Assembly (NCBI GenBank): GCA_036877525.1
Contig: JAZGTH010000066.1
Location: forward strand, 1,769,501-1,833,500
Length of the DNA: 64,000 nt
Origin: Chromobotia macracanthus
Taxonomy: Eukaryota > Chordata > Actinopteri > Cypriniformes > Botiidae
Direction: 5' to 3'
Shown: positions 49,001 through 61,008 of the stretch, piece after piece
Layout: the number at the start of each line of letters is the position of its first letter
How positions within the stretch are numbered: position 1 is the stretch's first letter
Made by a program: the position numbers and the translations under genes
Notes under the pieces: model-generated
Told to the model about the DNA's origin: nothing
The model's input: only the letters and a program-made list of their open reading frames with translations
Databases searched by the model: none

Positions 49001-50343
49001 AAGGTCATACAGTGGACTTCACAAGGTCACAGCACGTGCAGATCTGTAATGATGTCGCACTTCTGATTGGTTACCTCACATATCAGACTGAATTGCGTTT
49101 ATATACAATGTAATATCAAACTGAAGCTTTATGACAAATTTGAAATATCCAGTGAAAATCAAACCCTAGTGACTTTGTAAATCCGAACAAAATGACCGTT
49201 GTTTTGCCTTTAACAGCGGTGTTTGTTGACATTTATTCCTAAACATTCCAAATGCTATAATAAGATATTATTTTCATTACTGTGATGATTATTTTCTGTA
49301 TCGTTTGTGTCATGTGATTTAAATTCTCTGCTGTTTTTATCTCTGGTTTAATGGTGATTCCATCATGTTTTCTCAGCTGTGAAGCTGAAGCGACTGTGTT
49401 TTGTGACGGGTTGTGTACTGTGTGTGCGGCTGTGAGTGTGTGTGATGGTGTTGTTGCTTATGTAACACGTGTGTTAAACATTCTCCCCCTCTGTTCTCTC
49501 TCTCTCTTTTTCACCATCTGTCCTTCTTTTGTGTACTTGAAGGAATTAAACAGCAGGTGGTAAAACACACCAAAAATAGAATTAATTTTACAATCAAAAA
49601 ATTAAAAACATTGCACAAGCACAAAGAGATCTGGCACAACTGCAATATTCACACACTGACAAATAACTCTCTGATATCGTGTAATATTTATATGCTAGAA
49701 AACAGAATTATAAGCATCGTATCACCAGTTTGTTTGACAAACCAGAGAATGTATCTTTGAATCATATAACCAATGTTCATTGAATCTTATTTAGTCGAGA
49801 ATTAGATGTTAGATATTTGTGAGTTCACTCTTTATATAATGAAGAGAGATATATATATATATTTAGAAAGACCAGCACATATTTATGCAATAATTAAGAT
49901 ACAGTCAATAAACAGATAAACGAGTGCATCATGTTATATGTTGTCCCACATAAGAGAAATGAATGAAACAATTTTTAGGACACTTAAGATTTTATGTGAC
50001 ACATTGTAAGAATGTGCCAAACTCTCCTTCTGCTGCTGTTAACTGACCTGTAGAGTATAAACAGATGATCCGTCCTCCACTTTCCTCCTCTGTAAGAGAC
50101 CAGTGCAATAGCACACTTTAACCAGACGATACTCAAGTACACAAAGTGCACACTACAGCCCTCCTGCAACACAACATCAGTCTGTACGTCAAGGCAGAGC
50201 GAGTGTGTTGTGCGTCGTGTGTGTGTGTGTGGACACAAACATCACGTGTAAGACTGAAATATAGCAACTGTTTCAGTCAGTGTTGCAGAAACTGGAGACA
50301 CTGTTTGTGTCACATTCCTTGTCACAGATTGTTGTTCAATAAA
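46063..50343 (+). terminator. slc25a22: slc25a22 3' region with candidate poly(A) signals
   Basis: AT-rich, no coding exon recognised. Plus-strand AATAAA signals are at 49907-49912 and 50338-50343; a 3' UTR of up to 4.3 kb is possible but unproven. No earlier perfect AATAAA was noticed, though variant signals such as ATTAAA near 46412 could end the transcript sooner. Confidence 0.35.
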
Positions 50344-51577
50344 ATAACTTTGTTCATAACCATCTTTCTCTGCCTGTCTGATGATTCTGTCTGATGATTC
50401 TGTCTGATACACGCAGTTATTTTTATTGTGTTATAAAAAACTGCACTAGATTTAGTTTTCTTACAGTACCTATAGAATTACATCAATGTGAACATATAGT
50501 GAATTAACCAAACCATAAAATCAAACAGTCCATTTATCTGGAATTGTGATCACACGTAAACGTGCACAGAAATGTTTTAAACAAACTGAATGTAAAAATG
50601 TAAATGATGAAGCACGTCCACACAAAAGCAGTTAAACGTTTACTACTGTAAATGTACCAAGTCAACAGCTTCATCACTTTTTACTTACCCTGATACAGAA
50701 CAGAAAGAGTTCAGTTTTCATCTCAGTCCACTAACACACATGCAGTTTTCTCAAGGTCATCGTAGTCTGTGCAGTTACCGCGCGTCGCCACCAGATGTCG
50801 CTGTGATGATATAAAGAATTCACCACCTGTGATGAGAAATGAATGAGAAATGAATGAGCTGATCCAGCGAGAAACTCACAATCTAATGCAACACAACCGA
50901 CTAAACACGCACACATTTAACTCTGCTGTCTGCCTCTGTACTGTGGTGACTGAAAAACATGATGAATGTCATTTAGACCAGAATAACATCTTCTCCATCT
51001 TCCAGTTTTAGAAACCAGACTGGAAATGTAATCAGAACCCAGTCTGTGTGTACTGAAATGTCAGGATTGGGTTTCAGATGGACTGCAGTAAAACACGAGC
51101 CGTTCAACATGAAATGTTTACACTGTGTTCATTAAACGCACGTTCACCCTGCAGCTCATGTTTATTATAATCTTTATGTGTGACCTCAAAGGGAGGGCGG
51201 AGTTTGCTTTCAAAGCTAGCTTGTTATTGCTAGCCTCTCCGAAATCTGCTTACCCAACCTTTAATGTTGTTAATGTCCTAAACTTACTTTAAATTGAACA
51301 AAATATGAACTGTTGAAGAATCTTTACACAGTTTATAATGACCACAGTGTCACGTTCCAAAACTGAGGAAAATGAGGGTTACCATAATAAACACTGTTAC
51401 CACAGTAATTATTCCTGAAATCTGTACTGTGAGAAACAGAGAGAGAACAGAGAGAAGAGAGAGAGAACAGAGAGAGAAGAGAGAGACAGAGAGAGGGAGA
51501 CAGAAAGAGAGAGAGAGGGGAGAAAATCTGGTGTGAGGACCATTCAAGGGATGGACAGAAAAATGACCTCTGAAGCG

Positions 51578-51608
<31 letters not shown>

Positions 51609-53340
51609 TGTAATGTGCATATAGGCCACTAAATCAATGGGAATCAGATTTTCTGAGAAGACAGATATTTATAGAATGAGAGACAGCTGAAGCAGATGTT
51701 ATGAACTGGCTTGTTTCTAGAAATCTCATGTACAAAAGTTTACAAAAATGTGAACAGTGACCTGGAAATAATGCAGTCTCACATTCACATTTTAATTCAT
51801 TTTACCTGATCATGTTTCTGTTTTACATTTTTTTAAAAATCCTAACCATAACCATAAGTATTAAACCTAAACTTTTGTGGATAGAAAGCAACACCATGGC
51901 AACCATTCAGAACACCAAAACATCCACCAGAACAGTTAAGCTATTGCCTGGATACACTTTAAAAACACTTAAGCAACCGCATAACAGCACTCTGTCCAGT
52001 CATTCACACCACAACACTCACCTTAACAGAGTGGAAGTGATTCTTACACAGAGAAGCATCGCTTACATTTTCCTGTAATCGTCTTTTGACTGAGAGGATG
52101 ATAATGTAAGATATAATAACCTACACCCAACAAATGTATCAGACTCATTACAACAGTGTGTATAATTACTGTAATGAGTCTCATGTATCACAATCCACGC
52201 CATGTGTGAATCTGGCACTTTATATAAGAAATATACGGAATCAACACAACATTTGATAGCACAGATCCTCCGCCAGCGTTTACAATTAAATTCCCAATGC
52301 GGGCAATAAACCATTAATCTTCATATTGTGCTGTTCTTGTGTCACACATTCTTAATGTAACTCGTGTAAATGCTGACTCCAGCGTGAAATGAGCACAATG
52401 AATTGTGGGTAATTACTGGGAGGAGGCGTGGCTAGAGGTGTCCCTCCACACACAATGCCAAGTTTACATGAGAACACACAGAAGCCTCCTTCACACCTGC
52501 AGTACTGTATTGCTTAACGTTTTTAAGATTGCCCTGATGTGTTTGTCTGATACTGGAAGCAGACAGAAATACTTTTTATATACACTTTTTTAAGTAAAGA
52601 AATGCATCTTCTGCACGTTTACTTGAAGCACATATTTGTGTTTTGTGAATGTTGTTTTTGATAAAGTGACTAAGATTGTCACCAAACATACAACAATTCC
52701 ACATACACAAACACTTCTGTGTATGTGCACGAATGATGACACAGTTTTATTAAGAGCAGCACAAGGCATCTGGACACAGTTGGTTGAGCATCAAGACACC
52801 CTTATGGCAGTTTGTTAAAGATGTTACAGGCGATGGTAAAGGTTATATAAGAGTTTATTATCAGCGCTTCGCTCTGAGTGTAAATTGGTTGGATTTATTC
52901 CTGGGCCTGGCCAGATTAATAAATCTGGTTTACCCTTAATGTTTTCTAATCAAAACTGATGGATCACACGTGAGAGAAACAAAACCGGTTTCATCTACAT
53001 GAGGAAACCACTCACCTCAGCCGGTGACCTTTACATTGGTACTAGCACAGAACTGCTATAGTTCTGTGCTATAGTGCTATAGACAATCAGTCAGTTCAAA
53101 TAATAAGTAACATACACATTAAATATAAACGAGTCCCTGTATGTTATGCTGCTCTGGTGAGAGAAACCAGGTTTTGTTTAAATGAAGTCTGGAATTGACA
53201 ACAAACGATTTTCATGGCCAGTAATGATCTTGAGTTTGCTCTCCTACATGCTCCATACAGATCATACAGATTCTCCATGCTCAGAGAAACAGAGGGATCT
53301 TAAGCAGCATCTCTATTACAAATTAAAGTTATAAATTACG
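50344..53340. other. Gene-poor intergenic region
   Basis: No gene recognised. Contents: a GA tract at 51425-51608, a GTTGCTA-type repeat copy at about 51890-51985, a hairpin at 52141-52181 and a hairpin at 53045-53071. Confidence 0.5.
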
Positions 53341-53900
53341 TACATACTCAACGTCAGGCTGTCCAATGACGTCAGCTGCAACAATGATTGTTGTATTATT
53401 GATACTTTCCCGTCATTTTTCGGTCTTGAAAGGCCGAATTCTCACCGACTCGTCTTGTACGATAAACACTTGGGCAGAATTATTGTGTTTCATCAGGGTG
53501 AGAAAAGGATTTGAGCGTGCAGCTGACCCGGACTCTCAACAGCAGGTGGGTTACGGTTGTAATGGCGTAATCAGGCCGCTAGAAGTCGCCACTTGGACAG
53601 GCAATTCGTCGGCTGTTTCCGAGGCGTGAGCGGCGTGCCCGATGAGCGCACGCACGGAGGAGTGTTGCGGGAGGAGGTGGAGGTGTGGCAGGTCACCCGT
53701 TCATCTCTTCACGGTACCCGTGCGTGCCAAGCGGGTGATCAGGCGGGATACGTGGAGTCCGCTGGGAACACGGACTTCTTCCCATCGGGATAGCGCCCGA
53801 CCAGCCCCACCTGCGGAGTCTCGTGCGCCACCGGGGCAGTAATGGGATGTTACGCAACAGCTGGTTAATAAAGCACAGCTCGGCTGTTGTGTCACTTAGA
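53341..53900 (+). other. GC-rich block with AATAAA, possible old LTR or orphan CpG island
   Basis: A CpG-rich segment sits in AT-rich surroundings and has a plus-strand AATAAA at 53867-53872. Short overlapping frames (starting about 53366, 53593 and 53642) match no family I recognise. The shape resembles a solo LTR, but I could not find matching target-site duplications. Confidence 0.3.
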
Positions 53901-54057
53901 TCACAGCAGCTGCATCTTCATGATGGATCTTATCAGCTGTGTGGCCATAATGAATATACATGTTATATACCTGCATACAATAACAGCCCCAATGCATTCT
54001 GTACCCCAAACCACCCCACCCCACCCGCGGGCCAATGTCTCAGAGCACGTCACCGTG

Positions 54058-54206
54058 CGCGTGAGAGAGAGACTGAGAGAACAGAGAACAGAGAGAGAGA
54101 GAAAGTGAGAGAACAGAGAGAGAGACTGAGAGAACAAGAGAGAGAGAGACTAAGAGAGAGAGAGAGAGAGTGAGAGAGAACAGAGAGAGAGAGAGAACAG
54201 AGAGAG

Positions 54207-54248
<42 letters not shown>

Positions 54249-54440
54249 AAAGAGAGACTGAGAGAGACTGAGAGAGAGAGACACAGAGAGAGAGAGACTG
54301 AGAGAGAACAGAGAGAGAGAGAGAACAGAGAGAGAGAGAGAGACAGAAACAGAGAGAGAGAGAAACAGACTGAGAGAGAACAGAGAGAGAGAGAGAACAG
54401 AGAGAGAGAGAGAGAGACAGAAACAGAGAGAGAGAGAAAC

Positions 54441-54491
<51 letters not shown>
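54058..54491. repeat. GA-rich simple repeat (AGAGAG/GAACAG)
   Basis: About 430 bp of purine repeat with periodic GAACAG and GAAACAG interruptions. All long reading frames across it on either strand are artefacts. Confidence 0.95.
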
Positions 54492-54493
<2 letters not shown>

Positions 54494-54648
54494 TGTAGAC
54501 AACCTGCTTGCGCGTAATTCTGGGAGGACTCTCCGCCGAGCAACGAAACAATAAACACTTCACTGAACCGCAAGAGTTTCCCCGGTGGAGTAACAACCAG
54601 AAATCACGTCACCCCATCCAGCTCCGAGTCCATCATCAGTCTGCAGAC

Positions 54649-54682
54649 ATGTATCTGAACAGGGAGGAGGGCTACAGCAAAG
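54649..54682 (+). CDS. Possible first coding exon of an unrecognised plus-strand gene
   Basis: ATG at 54649-54651 with a purine at -3 opens MYLNREEGYSK, and the frame reaches a strong donor AAAG/GTGAGC at 54682/54683. A CpG island begins here and extends right. No second exon is recognised before the window ends, so the gene, if real, has a long first intron. The same frame is open upstream to ATG 54508. I do not recognise the protein. Confidence 0.3.
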
Positions 54683-55760
54683 GTGAGCGGTTTTACTTGT
54701 TTTTCATCTAACTTGTAGGAGTATCTTCGCTTGGGCTGGACCTTGAACCTTCGGCTGGTCCGCCGAGGTCGCGCTCGAGGGTTCGGGGACGGTGTAGTTG
54801 GCATGATCGCTGGCTGTTAGCTGTCAAGAGGTCGTCGCTCTTTTGCCCCCGTGTTTTTTACCCAGGTTTGACATTGTCACGCGCTCTTGGCATTACCCAT
54901 TGGCATCTGCGTGGCAATGCTTTACTGTTGCACATCTGATGTATGAAAACTTGGATCTGAGGTCCCGTGCAGCGGGGTCTGGTCTGAAGCGTTGCTTTTT
55001 GGTTACAGTTGATGAGAGCCGCAGTGAAATGCATCGTATGGAAGGATGAGGAACTACTTGTTGTGCTTCTTCGCTCCATTCGTCCTTCATATATCCTTAA
55101 ACCAAGTCTTGAGAAAGGACTAAATCACAAGGTCAACACATCTCCAGACGGCGTCTCATAACAGTTATCCGCATCCCGCCGCGTTATCGCGCATCTCTGG
55201 GAGGAAGCTGTGGGCGGTTGTGCGGGGGTACCGCGGCTGTAAATTCGCGGGGTGTCCGCTACAACGTCCCCGGGGTCCCTCCCGCGGTAAATAAACCAGG
55301 CGATGGCGAAACGCGTCCGGGTTCGAGTCAGCAGCACCTGCCGCTGTAGTACAAGCGAGAAAGAAACGCGTTAAACGCGACGTCAGACGCGGGTGTATCG
55401 GTGTTAAGAGAAGGATCAGTCCTCAACTATCAGAGAACAAGTCCCACACCAAATGCCCCCCCGGTTATAAACGGCGTTAATGCCCCACTGCCATTAGTGT
55501 CGACAGCTGCACATGACGACCAAACCGACTGTTTCACGAGTTTAGACATCTTGTCACTCTCGACCTTTTCTTCGACGTTCCCGGGAGAGGCTTCAGTCTT
55601 CTCCTGCTTCTCCTGCTTCTCCTGGAGGCTGTCACGGCGGGTCAGGCGGGACTCCTCCACCTGAAGCCCGCGTACATGTTTGTGAGGAGGACCGTCGTGC
55701 TCAGTCAGTCAGAAATGTTCGCGCGTTTCGAGCTGAAGGCGGGAAACTGGAGCTGTTCTC
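54683..55760 (+). promoter_or_regulatory. CpG island right of the possible first exon
   Basis: Very CpG-rich from about 55150 to 55750 (CCGCGG, GCGCG, CGCGTCC words). Both strands are open for over 200 bp at 55401-55664; the plus strand reads a leucine-rich stretch from a CTCCTG/CTTCTC repeat near 55600. I could not assign a protein. A promoter or first-exon region of a gene extending right is the simplest reading. Confidence 0.4.
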
Positions 55761-55789
55761 CTCAGTCGCCGCTTCATGTCTTTTTCTGT

Positions 55790-56190
55790 CTTTTAATGTC
55801 TTTTTATGTCTTTTCTGTCTTTTTATGTCTTTTTCTGTCTTTTTATGTCTTTTTCTGTCTTTTTATGTCTTTTAATGTCTTTTAATGTCTTTTTTATGTC
55901 TTTTAATGTCTTTTTCTGTCTTTTTATGTTTTTTTATGTGTTTTTCTGTCTTGTTCTGTCTTTTTATGTTTTTTTATGTGTTTTTCTGTCTTGTTCTGTC
56001 TTTTTCTGTCTTTTATTGTCTTTTTCTGTCTTGTTCTGTCTTTTTCTGTCTTTTATTGTCTTTTTCTGTCTTGTTCTGTCTTTTCTGTCTTGTTCTGTCT
56101 GTCTTTTTCTGTCTTTTATTGTCTTTTTCTGTCTTGTTCTGTCTTTTTCTGTCTTTTATTGTCTTTTTCTGTCTTGTTCTGTCTTGTACG
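55790..56190. repeat. TCTTTTTCTG / TCTTTTTATG minisatellite
   Basis: About 400 bp of a roughly 10-bp unit, TCTTTTTCTG or TCTTTTTATG, with TCTTGTTCTG variants increasing to the right. Apparent Phe/Leu/Ser-rich proteins are repeat artefacts. Confidence 0.95.
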
Positions 56191-59100
56191 CGTTCATATT
56201 TAACGACGTATGTGTCAATACCGTCACACGACCGCGTTTATGAGGACTCACTAATAGTGTTTGATTAAAGCACAGTAAGTGTTGTTTAATGAGAGGAAAC
56301 AACTGCTTTTGAGAAGCGTAAATGAACAGACTGTATATGCTGAACGCAATCTGGAATATGTCTCACAATATGTCACAGACATAATGAGACTTATTGAAAT
56401 TTCATGTTTACAATTCGTCTTTTCATTTATGTTTTTGATTAAATACAGGTGATGGCATTTTGCATTCAGTAGGAGGTTTATACAAAGTGAAGGTCATGTA
56501 TGAGGTGACCTGTTTTTATGGAAACTATTACTTAGCCAACTTAAATTCATTTATTGTATTTTATTTCCCACGAAATGTGTCAGACTGTCATTCATAATTA
56601 CACAATGCAAGCACACACTGTAATCTCACTACCGCCAGTAAGGGCCCTAAAGGGGACATTAGCATAAACTGTCTTCTGTGGTCAGTTTTTTCAGGTCAGT
56701 TACTGTCATGTTTTAGCAACAGTTCAAAGAGAATATTATAGAGCGATTTACTTAAAGTTGACCCGTTTATAACGTAGCCCGTTAACTCTATATGCTAAGC
56801 ATGTAAAACCGTGTACTTGCAGTGTAGTGGTCAAGCATTCACGCCTGTGTTTGTGTACTTGTGTAGGATGTTTGTGGCTTTACTGATGCAGTTTAGGTCA
56901 TAAAGAATTACCTTCGTCTACTGATTATCATATCAGTTCATGGGAACTAGATTCAGTAGGTCTCTGTGTGTTTGTATGACGAAAATATGTGTGTGTGCAT
57001 GTGCGTTTGTGTGAATATGAACGTTACCGAGGCACAGAAAACGACAAAAGGGGTATAATGTGCAGAAATGACTGACAGGTGATGCTTAATTCATGCAGTC
57101 CTGTTGATCTGAACGAGAGAGATCGAGAGACAAACAGTCAGAGAGGGAAAAACAGGACAAATTGTCCCTAGCCGTGTCTCCATGGACTGGATTTTGCTGA
57201 ATGTTTGTACTCAGATGGGATGTAATACTAGCCAATAACATGTCTAACCTGCAGAGTGTTCTTATTAACTACAGTACAACCAATACAGATTCATAGTGTT
57301 CAGACTAAGTATGTGTTTCAGTACCCTACTACATAGTGTGCAGCTATAGCCAAGATCTTTATATGAATGTTCTGTTCCCTAATGCCTATTTAGAGGGATC
57401 CTATTTAAACTGGGAAACGTTAATGTTTGTAAAATAGCTCCATAGATACTCATAGTGGGGAATTGTGTTCATCCTAATGTCTCGAGTGTTTTGATTCTGT
57501 TCACAAAGAGTTGTTTAGTGTTCACTGTTGTTTTAGTGACTTTCTGTAGAAGTTTTAATACACATGGGTCATTCTCGGGCAAGTTCAAAAGGAGAGACTT
57601 ACGAGCTGATGCAGAGAAATGAATGAGATCCATTTGTTTATGTAAAAGATTTGCTCAGAATTCGTTAAAGCACAACTAATGTTCATAATTATGTCTTGAG
57701 TACCGTCCAATGAACTACAGAGTCATTGTCAGCCCCTGGATGTATTACTTGAAGCTTTTAAAAGCTGAAAACCTTCTAAAACCTTTAAAAGGTTTTTTCT
57801 CCTAAAAACCTTTAAAAGCTTCTTTGACCTGTCATTTCTTTGAAAATTACTTACGGTACCTAGACTCAGGCAACATGGGTTAGTAATTGGAAACCAGTAC
57901 CAAGCTATTATACAGGGGATAGATGAGAGGGAAGGGCATTGATTTTAAGCTTTGTAGAATTCAACCTCACTCTTATGAGTAACAGGAAATAGATTCTGAA
58001 TTCGAGCCTCTTCATCATAATGAATATTAGATACCATCATTTGCAGCTAATGAATATGTCCGCATGTTTCAAAATTGGTTCTGCATTTGTGTGGCTCCTC
58101 GTGATTCTTTGGTTCTATTTTTGCATTTTTTTCGCAGTCTCGTTTTTCGTACATGATTGATTTTACTAAGAGTGTGGCCTTAACCTTGAATGAAGTACAA
58201 AAGCCCCATGGGTCATTGTCACGGTTCTTAAGGTGCATTCTTCAGTAAAATTCAATTATCGTCAAAGAGACTCAATACAAATGAAGAACTGACTAGGGTA
58301 CATTTCAGAATGTGGGGTCGGATTGAATCAAAACAGGGTTGAATTAAATTAAAACAGTGGCCGAACACCCCAGTCCACAATCATAAATATTTTCCAAGGT
58401 AGCACTGTAAAATCACATCTTCTGTGTCAGAATTTATTATTTCACAAATCAGTGGCACTAGTGGCCATTAATGTAATTTGCGGTGATGTCACGACCATTA
58501 AAGTGATTAGCAGAGAAGAGGGCAAGTGTGAAATTGAGAACAGAGTCAAGAGAGAGGTCTAGATTTGCATTGCGTTAGATCTGCTTGGACTGGGCAGTAT
58601 ATACTATGGAGCGCTATAAATGACTTTGTGTTTGGTGGAGATTTTGTGTCCCAAAATCATGGCAAAGAAGAGGTTCTTTATTGGTCAGGTTGCAAAACTC
58701 CATGAATTTTGGAAACTTTGTGGGAACTTATGGAAAGGTATGGGAATTATGGCACAAAGATGAAGACCAGTTGTGTGAATGAAGCAAATATGTTTATATT
58801 TACCTAAAATGCCTGAAATAGCTGTTTACTTTATATACTTTATATATAGCCAACATTTTCTTAGTAGTTTTGGGAAAAATAACCATATTGTGATAAATAC
58901 TCATTTCCACCAGTAGAATATCACGCATAAAGTGATGTAAGAGGCAGGATCATTTAGAGCAGATTGTTATTGTGCAGTTGTTGATGGTTTGTGGCTGTAT
59001 ATAAACAGACTTTATATGGTTGCGTGGCGGATGCAGGGTGTGTCCCGCTTATGTCTGGATGAGATGTGGTTGCTATTGAGACAGAGTGAGGCCACACTAA

Positions 59101-60169
59101 TGCTTGACTCTGTTTGGATGGATCAAATTGAAACGGATGTCTGATGGAAAGGGTTGGGATGGTCGAGCGAGGAAAGTGTATAAGAGAGAGAGAGTTCATA
59201 CTCCATTTTCATTAGCAGTGAAACATCCCAGCAAAATGACAAGCAGAAATGGCATTATGAAACATTAAAGCTGTAAATGTGATGCGCCGGTTTTGTTGTG
59301 ACCCCTTTTACAGCATCCGTGTGATTCGTAAAGCTAAAGCTTTGTGATTTCACACAAACGAGGTTTTTCTAACATAACGGGAACTTTCTATGTTGTTTAA
59401 TTTTATTTTTATATGATATTTTCCATACACTAACCTTTGTGTATTTTTACATATTAATTAATGTACTGTTTCATAAAGACAGTAAGTTAGTATGTTTAAT
59501 AAGCGTTTTATTCTCATGGCGCTGGTTAGCTGGTACTTATGGTCTGTAATTTGAGGGTTAACTGTTCTTGTGGGAACATTTGGTCCTGACAATGTAGGCA
59601 GAACCACACACACACACACACACACAAACACAACTACTAGTACCACCACAGGAGCTAATTACAGCCGTTGTGTGAGGTCACCTGTAATGTAGATGAGCAG
59701 ATTTTAGGTCATATTCTTGGAGACTTCCAGAGAAGAGCCGCAGAGTCTGTCTCACACACAGATAATGAATTAGCAGGAAAAATAACAATAATACATCTTA
59801 GCATTGTACTGTGGGCTGACTTTCCCTGCGGTTTTCTTAATTCAGTTTTGACGTACTTCCTCTTGATCAGAGTTATTGAGATGACCTCTTGATTTTGCTC
59901 CAAGTCTAAAAGCATCAGTTTGGCTGGAAGTCTTCATTTGATGAGAGTGAGGGCATTCATTCAGTCTTACTGAGGCAGGGCAGCTCTTAAGAGTGAACTG
60001 GACTTCAGTCCAAACTGGCTTGTCATTCAGGGAGGGACGGAAGCCAGTCCAGCCGCTCGCCTCTGTGATGTTCTGTCTCTTCCTCATTTGGTCTCATTTG
60101 TATCGATTTTTCTTGTTCACTTGAGGTGTGTATACAATGTGTCACATGGTCACCTGATCTTACCTCTTT
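56191..60169. other. Long AT-rich region with no gene recognised
   Basis: I see no conserved exon. It may be intron of the gene that might begin at 54649. It contains a cluster of AAGCTTTTAAAAGCT and CCTTTAAAAGG palindromes at 57750-57825 and short CA runs near 59608. Confidence 0.4.
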
Positions 60170-60750
60170 TTCCACTCCTCTTTCTCTCCTCATTATCTCC
60201 TCTCTTTCTCCTCTATTCTTTTTCTCTCCTCTCCTCATTCTCTCTCCTTTTCTCCTCTCCTCTTGCCCTCCTCATTATCTCCTCTCTTTCTCCTCCATTC
60301 TTTTTCTCTCCTCATTCTCTCCTCCTCTCCTCTTCTCTCCTCCTCCTCTCTTCTTCTCTCCTCATTCTCTCCTCTTCTCTCCTCATTCTCTCTCTCCTCC
60401 TCTCTTCTTCTCTCCTCATTCTCTCCTCTTCTCTTCTCATTCTCTCCTCTCCTGTTCTCTCCTCTTCTCCTCTTAGCATCCTCTCCTCATTCTCTCACCT
60501 CCTCTTCTCCTCTTATCATCCTATTCTCCTCTTCTCTCCTTATTCTCTCCTTTTCTCTTCTCATTCTCTTCTCATTCTCTCCTCTTCTCTCCTCATTCTC
60601 TTCTCATTCTCTTCTCATTCTCTTCTCTCCTCATTCTCTCCTATTCTCATTCTCTCCTCTTCTCTCCTCATTCTCTCCTTTCATTGTCTCCTCTTCTCCT
60701 CTCCTCTTCTTTCCTCTTAGCATCCTCTTCTCCTTTCCTCTCCTCTTGTC
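60170..60750. repeat. CTCTCCTCATT polypyrimidine minisatellite
   Basis: About 580 bp of nearly pure C/T strand built from TCTCCTCATTC and TCTCCTCTTC units. It could form triplex (H-DNA) structures. Reading frames (Ser/Leu-rich) are artefacts. Confidence 0.95.
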
Positions 60751-60894
60751 GGAAGTATATTTTCAGACTCACAGGTGATTGGTGAAGTTGGCAGGATTAA
60801 TATGGTAACTGTGTGTGTGTGAAATGAAGCCCTGGAGTGATACTTTAGTCAAGGTCACGTAGAGGAGAGCAGCGTGTGTGTCTGACAGAAGCGT

Positions 60895-60895
<1 letters not shown>

Positions 60896-60929
<34 letters not shown>

Positions 60930-60966
60930 TAGTAAAGTCAGAGGTGAGAGCAGGTTTACAGATGAT

Positions 60967-61008
<42 letters not shown>
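60896..61008. repeat. Two (GA)n tracts
   Basis: Two perfect GA runs of about 30-40 bp separated by about 45 bp of unique sequence. Confidence 0.9.

Noticed and set aside
54040..54596. 177-residue Ser/Leu-rich minus-strand frame
   Set aside because: GA simple repeat translation with no unique sequence.
55430..55660. Minus-strand frame with EKQEKQEK and a glycine/valine-rich end
   Set aside because: Starts with GTG not ATG, includes a small repeat, and the opposite strand is equally open; no family recognised.
55806..56268. Phe/Leu/Cys-rich hydrophobic protein resembling a membrane protein
   Set aside because: Translation of the TCTTTTTCTG minisatellite; the other frames are equally open.
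60088..60778. 210-residue Ser/Leu-rich frame
   Set aside because: Polypyrimidine minisatellite; all three plus frames are open.
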